Made by a program: the position numbers and the translations under genes
Notes under the pieces: model-generated
Database searches by the model: none
What the model saw: only the letters and a program-made list of their open reading frames with translations
What the model was told of the DNA's origin: nothing
Part shown: positions 16,942 through 25,683 of the stretch, piece after piece
Layout: each line of letters begins with the position of its first letter
Numbering within the stretch: the first letter of the stretch is position 1
Source of the DNA: Myxococcales bacterium
GTDB lineage: Bacteria; Myxococcota_A; Polyangia; Polyangiales; Polyangiaceae
NCBI GenBank assembly: GCA_016191785.1
Contig: JACPVJ010000119.1
Span: forward strand, 62,001-126,000
Reading direction: 5' to 3'
DNA length: 64,000 nt

Positions 16942-17580
16942 ATGCTCGAGCTAGCAGTCGCGTTCGCCGACCTCTCGGGGTTCACCGCGCTCACCGAGGT
17001 GCATGGTGACGAAGACGCGGCCGACGTGGTGGAGGCGTTCTACACGATGGCCAAGGGTTGTCTGGTGGGTGAGACGCGCCTGGTGAAACCCATCGGCGAC
17101 GCGGTCATGCTGGCCGGCCCAGACGCGGGCGACACGGTCGCGACGGTGCTGGCGCTCGCGGCCCGAGTCGAGGCTCGTCCAAATTTCCCCGGCCTTCGCG
17201 CCGGCGTCCACTATGGCCCAGCGGTGGAGCGCGACGGCGACGTTTTCGGCGCGACGATCAACGTGGCGGCGCGCGTGGCGGCGCATGCGCGCTCGGGGCA
17301 GACCCTTTGCACGCGGGCGGTGCGCCTTGCGCTCACTGGGCCCTCGTTGCACTTCGTGCCGCTCGGCGAGGTGAAGCTCAAGAACGTGTTGTCACCCGTC
17401 GAGCTGTTCGAGCTCGTCCCCGACGCCCCGCGGTCCGTCGATCGCGACGTCGATCCGGTGTGCAAGATGCAGCTACCGCCGGGCTCTGCCTGGTGGTTCG
17501 AGCACGCCGGCAGGACGATCCGCTTCTGTTCGGCCAAGTGCCGCGACGCGTTCGCCCGAGACCCCGACAGTTTCGCGTGA
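16942..17580 (+). CDS. Class III adenylate/guanylate cyclase fused to YHS domain
   Basis: A 212-residue fusion. Residues 1-165 form a class III cyclase catalytic domain: VAFADLSGFT with Asp10, IGDAV with Asp53 (the two metal ligands), and INVAARVA with Asn107 and Arg111, which stabilise the transition state. The core is thus complete, but there is no signalling domain ahead of it. Residues 170-210 are a YHS domain (DVDPVCKMQL, FCSAKCRDAFARDPDSF) with the CxM and CxxxC metal motif of copper and heavy-metal proteins. The pairing suggests metal-responsive cyclic-nucleotide production, which is an inference. It lies after osmC and before an acyl-CoA synthetase. Confidence 0.85.
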   Translation: MLELAVAFADLSGFTALTEVHGDEDAADVVEAFYTMAKGCLVGETRLVKPIGDAVMLAGPDAGDTVATVLALAARVEARPNFPGLRAGVHYGPAVERDGDVFGATINVAARVAAHARSGQTLCTRAVRLALTGPSLHFVPLGEVKLKNVLSPVELFELVPDAPRSVDRDVDPVCKMQLPPGSAWWFEHAGRTIRFCSAKCRDAFARDPDSFA

Positions 17581-17720
17581 GACCCGGCCCACGGGCGTGG
17601 CTGACGGTGGTGGCGCGCACGCCGCGGTGTCGAACCGCCCAAACGGCCCGGACAACGTGCCGCCTCGACGCGCCTCGGCGCTCGCCCTACGATGGCCGCC
17701 TCGTATCCGAGAGTGAGGCC

Positions 17721-19550
17721 ATGAAGAGCACGCAAAGCCTGGTTCACCAGCTCGCCGCGCACGCCCGTGAGACGCCCGACGCGCCTGCCATTCACGGCAA
17801 GGTCGACGGGGCCTGGAAGACGCTGACCTGGGCCGAGTACTTCGCCCAGGTGCGCGAGGTGGCCAAGGGCCTGATCGCGCTGGGGCACCAGCCGGGCGAC
17901 TGCGTCGCGGTCGTCGGGGCGAACCGGATGGAGTGGGTGCTCTGCCAGTTCGGGATCATGGCAGCCAAGGGAGTCCCGGCGCCGGGGTATCCGACCAATA
18001 CGGTCGAGCAGTTCGCGCACATTCTCCGCAACTCGCGCGCGAAGATCGCCATCGCGGACACCGCGGCGCTGGTCGGCCAGTACCGCGCCGCAGTCGCCCT
18101 CGACCCGAGCCAGGTGCAGGTGGAGCACCTGGTCGCCATGCTCGACGGCGAGGACGACCCGGCCATGAGCTTGGCCGCGCTCCGTGACAAGGGCCGGGCC
18201 GAGCCGGACACCGAGCTCGATCAGCGACTCGCGTCACTGGGGCACGAGGACACCTGCCTCTTGATCTACACGTCGGGGACGACCGGCGTCGCGAAGGGCG
18301 TGATGCTCGATCACGGCAACCTCCTGTCGATGCAAGAGATGCTCTTCCGCCACGTGCCGATCTTCAGCGGCCCCGAGCGCAAGCCCTACATCGTCGTGAG
18401 CTATCTGCCGCTCTGCCACATCGCCGAGCAGATCATGACGAACCTGATGTCGATGGGGGCGGGGGGCGAGGTCTACTTTTGCCCGGACCTCTCGCAGGTG
18501 AAGGACTACCTGCTCGCGGCCCGCCCGACCGTGTTCGTGGCCGTGCCGCGGGTGTGGGAGAAGTTCCAGGCCGCGCTCGAGGCCAAGCTCACCGCCACGA
18601 CCGGGATCAAGGGCGCGCTGGCCGGCTGGGCTCGGGAGACGGAGCTCGCAGCGATGACCCGCGAGCTCGCCGAGAAGGCCCCCGTGAAGGGGCTCGGGCG
18701 CGCCCTCGCCAACAAGCTGGTGCTCGGCAAGGTGCGCGCCGCCCTCGGCCTCGACCGCCTGGTCATGGCCGGCACCGCCGCGGCCCCGATCTCGGTGGGC
18801 ACGCTGAAGTTCTTCGCGTCCCTCGGCATCGCCATCCACGAGTACTACGGGATGAGCGAGACGACGGGGATCGTCACCGGCTGTCGCTACGGCGAGGCCC
18901 GGTTCGGGACGGTCGGGACGGCGCTCGACGGCTGCGAGGTCAAGGTCGCCGAGGACGGCGAGATCCTCGCGCGCGGTCGCACCATGACCCGGGGTTATCT
19001 GCGCATGCCCGCCGAGACCCAGGAGCTGATCGACGCGGAGAGCTGGGTCCACACCGGCGATCTCGGGGCGTTCGACGCAGACGGCTACCTGAAGATCACG
19101 GGCCGGAAGAAGGACCTGCTCATCACCGCCGGCGGCAAGAACGTCGCGCCGGCCGAGATGGAGGGGTACATCAACCAGATCCGCGGGATTGCGCAGGCGG
19201 TGGTCGTCGGGGATCGCATGCCATTCCTTGCGGCGCTGCTGGTCCTAGACCCCGAGAACCTCGACGGGCTGGCGGCGGACGCCGGCACCCAGAAGGCCTC
19301 GCTCGAGGCGATGGCGAAAGATCCCAAGGTGGAGAAGCACCTCTTCGCCGCCATCGAGGCGCACTGCAACACCAAGGTCGCCCGGTATCAGACCATCAAG
19401 CGCATCCGTGTGCTGCCGGTCGCCTTCTCGGTCGACGGCGGCGAGCTCACGCCGACGATGAAGATCAAGCGCAGCGTGATCGCCCAGAAATACTCTGCCG
19501 AGATCGACGCACTGTTCGCGTCGAAAGACGAGCTCCTCTCGGCGCAGTAG
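17721..19550 (+). CDS. Long-chain acyl-CoA synthetase
   Basis: A 609-residue AMP-forming ligase of the FadD15/long-chain type. It converts fatty acid, ATP and CoA to acyl-CoA. Seen: LIYTSGTTGVAKGVMLDHGN, YLPLCHIAEQ, EYYGMSETTGIVTGC, and the long-chain signature GDLGAFDADGYLKITGRKKDLLITAGGKNVAP. The Lys following PTMK in TPTMKIKRS is the likely catalytic lysine of the C-terminal subdomain. ATG 17721 with GAGTGAGGCC upstream is a good start. It is a separate unit from the FAAL at 2760, which carries the FAAL-type YGMAEATLAV instead. It is convergent with the genes at 20005. Confidence 0.9.
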   Translation: MKSTQSLVHQLAAHARETPDAPAIHGKVDGAWKTLTWAEYFAQVREVAKGLIALGHQPGDCVAVVGANRMEWVLCQFGIMAAKGVPAPGYPTNTVEQFAHILRNSRAKIAIADTAALVGQYRAAVALDPSQVQVEHLVAMLDGEDDPAMSLAALRDKGRAEPDTELDQRLASLGHEDTCLLIYTSGTTGVAKGVMLDHGNLLSMQEMLFRHVPIFSGPERKPYIVVSYLPLCHIAEQIMTNLMSMGAGGEVYFCPDLSQVKDYLLAARPTVFVAVPRVWEKFQAALEAKLTATTGIKGALAGWARETELAAMTRELAEKAPVKGLGRALANKLVLGKVRAALGLDRLVMAGTAAAPISVGTLKFFASLGIAIHEYYGMSETTGIVTGCRYGEARFGTVGTALDGCEVKVAEDGEILARGRTMTRGYLRMPAETQELIDAESWVHTGDLGAFDADGYLKITGRKKDLLITAGGKNVAPAEMEGYINQIRGIAQAVVVGDRMPFLAALLVLDPENLDGLAADAGTQKASLEAMAKDPKVEKHLFAAIEAHCNTKVARYQTIKRIRVLPVAFSVDGGELTPTMKIKRSVIAQKYSAEIDALFASKDELLSAQ

Positions 19551-19679
19551 CCCGGCGCCGAGCGCGGCGCAGCGTCCCTCGACTGGACGCACGCAGGCCC
19601 GGCGCACTATCGTCCGAGGTTGGCTCCGAGCGAGCCGGGAGCGACCCATGCCCAAGACTCTCTGCGCGCCACGACCCTC

Positions 19680-19915
19680 TTAAGGCAGCCAGCGCGGCCC
19701 GATCGCCCACCAGGCGCCCCGCGACCAGGTAGAGCTCGTCCAGGCAGCCACGCTTCGAGGGCGGGCGTGACTTCGTCCGCCCACGCCGCTTCGACGCCCG
19801 CGGTCTCCCTCAGGCACCGTGAGAGCGCCGCCTCGTTTGCCACGCCCGTGGTCGGCCACGGGTAGCGCGCGCGGACGGGCGTTGGGCCGGCCTCAGGCGG
19901 CAATGCCTTGCACAT
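19680..19915 (-). pseudogene. Possible Myxococcales sigma-factor N-terminal remnant
   Basis: This stretch is in the 454-bp gap between the stop at 19550 and the gene at 20005. From an ATG at 19915 the minus strand reads GVANEAALSRCLRETAGVEAA and ALEAWL, then, after a one-base frame change near 19741, DELYLVAGRLVGDRAALAAL. The second part resembles the DLYLACACARGD..AL start of Myxococcales family sigma-70 proteins. It then continues without the rest of a sigma factor, so it is at best a truncated and frameshifted relic. The assignment rests on pattern memory. Nothing else was seen in 19551-19679 or 19916-20004. Confidence 0.4.
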
Positions 19916-20004
19916 ACCGACCGCGCGGGTCGCCGTCGTCAACTTCGTCGTCGTTGGCCTGGCGCGTAGTGCCCGCGTATTCTTCCGTGCGCGCAGTGAC
20001 CGGG

Positions 20005-20997
20005 TCAGAACCGAGCGCGCGCAAAAGCAGCCCCGCCCCCGCGCGTTGCGCTGGCACCGAGCTCCACGCGGCGACGCGCGGCGGCGGCGGGACCCTCGTT
20101 GCCCTTCGTGCCGAGCCAGACGGCCGCGACGCCCACCCCCGCGACACCGCCGGCCAAGCTCACCCAGCTCGCCGTGCCGAAGAGGTTCGCGCGGGCTATG
20201 GTGCCGTCGGACGAGCTGGGGCACACGCGATCGATGCAGTCGCGCTCGAGCTCGCGCGTCTCGCTCCGGTGGAGCAGGAAGAGCACGCCCGATGCGGCCA
20301 GACTCGCCACTCCGGCACCGCCGATGATCCAGGGCACCGGATCGGTCGACGTGCGCTGGTCTCGAGCCGGGGTAGATTCGTGGGGGACTGGCGCTCGCTC
20401 ATCTTCGAGCTCGACCACGAGCTCGCGCCGCTCTGCTTCCGCCAAGACGACCCTCCTCTGCTTCGGCTCCCTGCCGGGGACGGTGAAGACGAGCTGGTGC
20501 GTCCCAGCGTTGGACGGTCGCGCGGTGCCCCACGCCTTCGGGTCGAGCACGATGCCGTTCAAGGTCACGCGGAGCCCCGGCGGCGCAGGGCGCAGAAAGC
20601 GCAGCCGGAGAGTGGGAACGCGGCGCTCGAGCGCGCGAATCTGCTCCGCGACCGGTCCACGGCGCGGGTCGTCGGCAGAGAGTAGCTCCACCGCATTGCG
20701 GTAGGCGTCGAGAGCATCTGCGACTCGTCCGAGCTGGTCCGAGCAGTCACCGAGATTGATCAACGTGCCCGCGGCAGGGTCGAGGCGCTGGCTCTCGGCG
20801 AGGAGAGGGCATGCCGCGCGGTAGTCGCCCTTCTTCATCAGCGCTCGGCCTTCCTTGAAGAGGGCGTCCGCCTTCTGGAAGGCCTCTCCGCCAGCAACGG
20901 CCGGAGCGGAGGAGAACGTCGAGGCGAGTGCGAGAATGCACACCAACATTTGTCGGCGAATCGTCGAGAGGGAACCCGCAGTCACTCCGCGACGCAT
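20005..20997 (-). CDS. Exported TPR/PEGA-like protein
   Basis: A 330-residue protein with a signal peptide (MLVCILALASTFSSAPAVAGG) after a basic N-terminus. Then comes a TPR-like pair (FQKADALFKEGRALMKKGDYRAACPLLAESQRLDPAAGTLINLGDCSDQLGRVADALDAY), a PEGA-like beta segment (LRLRFLRPAPPGLRVTLNGIVLD, GTHQLVFTVPGREPKQRRVVLAEAERRELVVELED), and two hydrophobic segments (WIIGGAGVASLAASGVLFLL, WVSLAGGVAGVGVAAVWLG). This arrangement is widespread in myxobacteria, where it often sits beside Ser/Thr kinases. Start ATG 20997 was chosen; 20949 is an alternative. It is divergent from the kinase at 21159. Confidence 0.72.
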   Translation of the reverse strand: MRRGVTAGSLSTIRRQMLVCILALASTFSSAPAVAGGEAFQKADALFKEGRALMKKGDYRAACPLLAESQRLDPAAGTLINLGDCSDQLGRVADALDAYRNAVELLSADDPRRGPVAEQIRALERRVPTLRLRFLRPAPPGLRVTLNGIVLDPKAWGTARPSNAGTHQLVFTVPGREPKQRRVVLAEAERRELVVELEDERAPVPHESTPARDQRTSTDPVPWIIGGAGVASLAASGVLFLLHRSETRELERDCIDRVCPSSSDGTIARANLFGTASWVSLAGGVAGVGVAAVWLGTKGNEGPAAAARRRVELGASATRGGGAAFARARF

Positions 20998-21158
20998 GGT
21001 AGCAAGAAACCACCGGCGCAGCCTGCGCCGTGGGACGCTCGAACCGGGAGTGGGCGGGCCTCGGGCCGTGGGTTCGGGCACGGGTGTTCCCGGCGAATCC
21101 CGCTGGAAATTGCCAGAGGAGTTGCGGTGCCCGAGGTCTTGGGTGACCGTTCATCGGG

Positions 21159-22565
21159 TTGGACTCGGTCACTGAAGCCATCGACCAGAGCGCGATGCAG
21201 GCGCAGACCCGCGTCGGCACGACTCTGCGTGGCAAGTGGCATCTGGACCGGCTGCTTGGGGTCGGCGGCATGGCGGCGGTGTACGCCGCGAGCCACCGCA
21301 ACGGCACTCGCGCCGCGGTGAAGGTTCTCCACCACGAGTACAGCTCCCACCGCCAGGTCCGCGCGCGCTTCCTAAAAGAGGGCTACCTCGCCAACCGCGT
21401 CAACCACCCGGGCGTCGTTCGAGTGCTCGACGACGACCAAGCCGATGACGGCTCGCTGTTCATCGTCATGGAGCTCCTGGACGGTGAGTCGCTCCAGGAG
21501 CGAGCCAAGCGGCTCGGCGGCCGGCTCGAGGTCGACGAGGTCTTGTCCGCCAGTGACCAGTTGCTGGATGTGCTCGCCGCCGCGCACGACCAGGGCATCA
21601 TCCATCGCGACATCAAGCCCGAGAACGTCTTCCTCACACGAGACGGAGTCATCAAGGTGCTCGACTTCGGCATCGCCCGGATGCTCGAGCTCTCCGGCGG
21701 AAGCCAAGCGACTCGCGCGGGGACGACCCTCGGCACTCCTGCTTTCATGGCCCCCGAGCATGCCCGCGGGCTCTGGGACGAGGTCGATGCGCGCACCGAC
21801 CTCTGGTCCGTGGGCGCGTTGATGTACTCGCTGATCATCGGACGCCCGGTGCACGAGGGACGCACGACCAACGAAATCTTGCTCGCGGCCATGTCGAAAC
21901 CAGCGCGATCGATGCACGAAGAGCGCGGAGTGCCCGACGAGGTAGCCTCGCTCGTGGACCGCGCGCTCGCCTACGCGCGAGCCGAGCGCTGGCCCGACGC
22001 GCGCGCCATGCAGAACGCCGTTCGGCAGGCGTTTCACCGCGCCCACGGCGCGCCCTTGAGCAGCCATCCGAAGCTGATCGTGCCCGCGAGCGTGCCCAAT
22101 CGCACGCTGGCCACCGCGGATGACCCGGATCCCGCTGTCGCGAGCCTGGGCCGCGCGGGACAGGTGGTCGCGTCCGGGTCGACGGGTGCGCCGTTGACGC
22201 CTTCCACCGCCGGCGCGCAGCGCCGGGACAAGCTCCTGGTCGTCGGCGCCGTCGGCGGGCTCGCGGTGGTTTCGCTGGCCACCGCGCTCGTCGCGGTGGT
22301 GCTATCGCGGGGGAACGCCGCGTCCGGCGCGATCTCGCCGTCGGTGCTGGCGGCTGACCCCACGCCGCCGACGAGCGTCAGCGCCAGCACGCTCGAGCCG
22401 GCGCCCTCCGCCTCCAGCGACCCGCCGCTGACCTCCTTCGAAGAGCTGCCGGCCTCACCCCAAGCTCACGTTCGCCCGGTGGCGCCCTCGACGAAGCCGG
22501 ACGCGGGCGCCAGGGCCGGATCGCCCGCGGCCAAGCGCGGCGACTGGAAAGACCAACGCCACTGA
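21159..22565 (+). CDS. Ser/Thr protein kinase with single TM segment
   Basis: A 468-residue Hanks-type kinase. The ATP-binding loop is GVGGMAAVY (34-42), the lysine AAVKVL (about 54-57), the catalytic loop HRDIKPEN (149-156), then DFGIAR (169-174) and MAPEHARG (198-205). The kinase core is complete. A transmembrane segment (LLVVGAVGGLAVVSLATALVAVVL) follows near residue 350, then a Pro/Ser-rich extracytoplasmic tail. TTG 21159 is the longest start; ATG 21195 also keeps the whole kinase. It is 50 bp ahead of the FHA-sigma54 gene, so a phospho-dependent regulatory pair is plausible. Confidence 0.88.
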   Translation: MDSVTEAIDQSAMQAQTRVGTTLRGKWHLDRLLGVGGMAAVYAASHRNGTRAAVKVLHHEYSSHRQVRARFLKEGYLANRVNHPGVVRVLDDDQADDGSLFIVMELLDGESLQERAKRLGGRLEVDEVLSASDQLLDVLAAAHDQGIIHRDIKPENVFLTRDGVIKVLDFGIARMLELSGGSQATRAGTTLGTPAFMAPEHARGLWDEVDARTDLWSVGALMYSLIIGRPVHEGRTTNEILLAAMSKPARSMHEERGVPDEVASLVDRALAYARAERWPDARAMQNAVRQAFHRAHGAPLSSHPKLIVPASVPNRTLATADDPDPAVASLGRAGQVVASGSTGAPLTPSTAGAQRRDKLLVVGAVGGLAVVSLATALVAVVLSRGNAASGAISPSVLAADPTPPTSVSASTLEPAPSASSDPPLTSFEELPASPQAHVRPVAPSTKPDAGARAGSPAAKRGDWKDQRH

Positions 22566-22615
22566 TGGGGCTCTCGCGCTCGAAGCGCTGGGGCGCGTGT
22601 TAGGCTGGTTGCTCG

Positions 22616-23968
22616 GTGCCCGACCCGTTCCGCGACCCGAGCTCGGCCACGATTGACACGTCCGGCGGCGCGAGCCTCCGAATTCGGAAGATCCGCGCGG
22701 AGGTCATCGCTGGCCCCTGCGCGGGCAGGGTGGTCGAGGTCGCGGGCGCGGAGGTCCGAGTCGGAAGCAGCAACGACAACGACCTCGTGCTCGAGGACCC
22801 TGCGGTGAGTCGCCACCACCTCACGCTCAAGGTGGACTCAATCGGAGTGCGGGTCGTGGACGCGGGCAGCCGGAACGGGACGACGCTGGACGGGACCCGA
22901 ATCCGCGATGCCTATGCGCGGCCCGACTCGTCCATCGTCGTGGGCGGCTCGACGCTGCGCCTGCGAATGCTCGAAGACTTCGTCGATTTGCCGCTCTCGG
23001 AGCGCGACCGCCTGGGCGGGATGGTCGGTTCGAGCGTTGCGATGCGACGGCTGTTCGCCTTGCTGGAGCGGGTGGCCCCGACGGACGACCCGGTGCTCGT
23101 CGAGGGCGAGACCGGAACCGGCAAGGAGCTGGCCGCCGAGGCGTTGCACGAAGAGAGCACGCGCTCATCGGGGCCCTTCATCGTCCTCGACTGCGCGGCC
23201 ATCACCCCGAACCTCATCGAGAGCGAGCTGTTCGGGCACGTGAAGGGAGCCTTCACCGGAGCGGTCAGCGACCGAGCCGGCGCGTTCGAGCAGGCCGACG
23301 GCGGCACGCTGTTCATCGACGAGCTGGGGGAGCTGCCCCTCGCGCTTCAGCCGCGACTGCTTCGCGCTCTCGAACGTCAGGAGGTGCGTCGGCTTGGGTC
23401 CAACACGACTCGCCGGGTCGACGTGCGCGTCGTCGCGGCGACCAACCGGAGCCTCTCGCAAGAGGTGGCTCGGGGCAACTTCCGGGAGGACCTGTACTAC
23501 CGCATCGCCGTGCTTCGGGTGGTGCTACCGCCGCTCAGGGAACGAGCGGAAGACATCCCTCTTCTGGTCACGCACTTCTGCGCTCAGCAGAGCGGGCGAT
23601 CGGGGCGCAAGCTGGAGCTGCCCGCCAGGGTCGTCGACGCGCTTGGCCGCAATGCGTGGCCGGGCAACGTGCGCGAGCTCCGAAACGCGGTGGCTCGCGC
23701 TTTGTCCTTGGGCACGACGGGGAATTTCACGACCGGCGGCGCGGCCACCGACCCTCGGTCGCCGGCGGTGCCCGTCGATCTGGACGTACCCTTCAAAGTC
23801 GCGCGGGAGCGTGTGACAGAGGCGTTCGAACAGTCGTATCTCAAAGCAATGCTGGAGATGACGGACGGGAACATCTCTCGAGCGGCCGAGCTCGCCGGCG
23901 TGGACCGCAAGCTCATCCAGCGCGCGGTGAAACGCTATGGTCTGAGAGGCGACCGCGACGACTCGTAG
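22616..23968 (+). CDS. FHA-domain sigma-54-dependent transcriptional activator
   Basis: A 450-residue regulator. Residues 25-115 are a forkhead-associated domain (VRVGSSNDNDLVLEDPAVSRHHL, GSRNGT) that binds phosphothreonine. Residues 138-365 are a sigma54 AAA+ domain with Walker A GETGTGKE (164-171), the sigma54-contact GAFTGA (211-216) intact, and Walker B TLFIDELGEL (231-240). The C-terminal Fis-type helix-turn-helix is ISRAAELAGVDRKLIQRAVKRYG. GTG 22616 starts 50 bp after the kinase stop. Target promoters are unknown. The intact GAFTGA implies a functional activator of sigma54 promoters, possibly controlled by the neighbouring kinase. Confidence 0.9.
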   Translation: MPDPFRDPSSATIDTSGGASLRIRKIRAEVIAGPCAGRVVEVAGAEVRVGSSNDNDLVLEDPAVSRHHLTLKVDSIGVRVVDAGSRNGTTLDGTRIRDAYARPDSSIVVGGSTLRLRMLEDFVDLPLSERDRLGGMVGSSVAMRRLFALLERVAPTDDPVLVEGETGTGKELAAEALHEESTRSSGPFIVLDCAAITPNLIESELFGHVKGAFTGAVSDRAGAFEQADGGTLFIDELGELPLALQPRLLRALERQEVRRLGSNTTRRVDVRVVAATNRSLSQEVARGNFREDLYYRIAVLRVVLPPLRERAEDIPLLVTHFCAQQSGRSGRKLELPARVVDALGRNAWPGNVRELRNAVARALSLGTTGNFTTGGAATDPRSPAVPVDLDVPFKVARERVTEAFEQSYLKAMLEMTDGNISRAAELAGVDRKLIQRAVKRYGLRGDRDDS

Positions 23969-24112
23969 CTTGCTCGAGCGAGCGCGCGGGCAGTGGGTCA
24001 CCGGTGGGGCAGCTCGCGCGACCGGACTGGGGCGCGGCTGTCCGAGCGGCGGGGAAATACCGCCACTTTCCCTCCGTAGGCCCCAGGCACGAGGGTTGCT
24101 GAGGGGGGCGGC

Positions 24113-25579
24113 ATGGACAAACCCACCGCCGCTGCCACCGTTTCCCTTGGTCTTCCTCCCCCCGCGATTGCGGGGGCGCGCGGGCGCCGCCGTGCCGGCC
24201 TCGGCCACGCCGCTCTCTCGGCGCTGCTCCTGGTGGCTTGTGGGTCCGATGGCGGGTCCGGCAGAGCCGGCGCCCCCGCATCGACGGGCGACTTGCTCTG
24301 TCAAGAGGTCGCGGCCTACGCTCAGAAGTGCGGAGCGACGAGCGCCTGTGACCAAGCGCTGGTCTCCGACTGCAGCAACCTCGCGGGCCTCCTGAGTGAA
24401 CCGTTCCTGGCGGGAGCGAAGGGCTGCATCGAGGGCGGCGCTTCCCCGCCCTCCTGCCTCGGGTCCGCTTTCTCGAGCCTCACGCCGACGCCGGCTCAGC
24501 AGGACTTCGTCAAGGCGTTCTGCTCGGATTGCCCGCCGGTGACCATTCCTGGCTGCGAGCAGGCGCTGCTCGGCGGCGGTGACGTGCCCGAGCAGCTCGC
24601 GGTCGCCAAGACGCTGATCTTGCCGTTCGGCGACGCCGTTCTCGAGAAAGTGAAGGCCGAGTGCATTTCGGGGCTGACGTGCCTGGCGCAGTTCCCGAGC
24701 TGCGTTCAGTCGGTCCTCGCGAAGGAGGCCGTCCCCGCCGCCACTATCGAGTGCGTGAGCAACACACTTCTCGGGAAAGGCGAGAGCTCCCCGCCGAGCA
24801 CGGAGCCGGGCTGCCAGGGCGCCGGGGGCGCTTCGGGTGGAACAGGCGGCGCGCCGAGCGGTGGCGCGGGTGGGGCACCGGCCGGAGGCAGCGGCGGTAC
24901 CTCGAGCGGCGGCAGCGGCGGCGGCGGTGGCAGCGCCGGTGCACCGAGCGGTGGCAGCGGGGGCGCGCCGGCAGGCTCGTGCGTCGGGTACTGCGGCTCC
25001 AAGGCGCCCGCGGGCTGCTACTGCGATGCGAAGTGCGCGCAAGCCGGTGACTGCTGCACCGACCACGTCTCGGCCTGTGGTGCAGGTGGAAGCGGCGGCA
25101 CCGGGGGCAGCGGTGGTACCGGTGCCTCCGCCGGCACCGGGGGTACGGGCACGGGCGGCGCCGGCGGAGGTTGCGCGGACTCCCACGAGCCCAACGACTC
25201 GTTCGCCAAGGCAAAGCCGCTCGGAACCATCGACGACTGCGACGGTTCGGGCGGCCAGGTGAAAGGACTCGTGAGCACTGGCGACGCGGACTACTTCCGC
25301 TTTTCCGGTAAAGACGTGGTCGGTTGTGGCGTCGATCCGACGGCTCAGACCACCGCGGGCGTGAAGCTCTGCATGTACGCCACGTGCTCGGGCGCGAGCG
25401 TCAGCTGCACTTCGGGGTCGTTGACGGGGCTCGGCGGATACGCGGGCTGCTGCTCGAGCAGCGGAACCGTTTCCCTCAAGGTCAACTGCGACGGAGCCTT
25501 CGACGAGGCGGACGTGTTCGTGAGTGTTGCTCCCGAAGTGCCGGCCTGCGTCGATTACATCGTGAAGTACCACTACTGA
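24113..25579 (+). CDS. Lipoprotein with somatomedin-B-like Cys knot
   Basis: A 488-residue protein. A signal segment ends in the likely lipobox LLLVAC (Cys43, after an unusually long basic leader). Residues 50-235 hold many spaced cysteines (CQEVAAYAQKC, CIEGG, CLAQFPSC). Gly/Ser/Ala linkers flank residues 290-322, where eight cysteines follow the somatomedin-B spacing: CVGYC, CYCDAKC, CC and C (DNA 24980-25078). The C-terminus carries HEPNDSFAKAKPLG and DADYFRFSG, a common bacterial beta-sandwich pattern. Somatomedin-B is mainly a eukaryotic extracellular module, so its presence here is notable. ATG 24113 follows GAGGGGGG. Confidence 0.8.
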   Translation: MDKPTAAATVSLGLPPPAIAGARGRRRAGLGHAALSALLLVACGSDGGSGRAGAPASTGDLLCQEVAAYAQKCGATSACDQALVSDCSNLAGLLSEPFLAGAKGCIEGGASPPSCLGSAFSSLTPTPAQQDFVKAFCSDCPPVTIPGCEQALLGGGDVPEQLAVAKTLILPFGDAVLEKVKAECISGLTCLAQFPSCVQSVLAKEAVPAATIECVSNTLLGKGESSPPSTEPGCQGAGGASGGTGGAPSGGAGGAPAGGSGGTSSGGSGGGGGSAGAPSGGSGGAPAGSCVGYCGSKAPAGCYCDAKCAQAGDCCTDHVSACGAGGSGGTGGSGGTGASAGTGGTGTGGAGGGCADSHEPNDSFAKAKPLGTIDDCDGSGGQVKGLVSTGDADYFRFSGKDVVGCGVDPTAQTTAGVKLCMYATCSGASVSCTSGSLTGLGGYAGCCSSSGTVSLKVNCDGAFDEADVFVSVAPEVPACVDYIVKYHY

Positions 25580-25683
25580 TGTCCCGCGCACCCGCCCGCG
25601 CGGCAGTCGTCGGCCGGGGGCAACCCCCCGGCCGGGAGCTCCGCGCCCCTAGAATTCGGATCTTCCGTGGTACGGTGGGAGCC

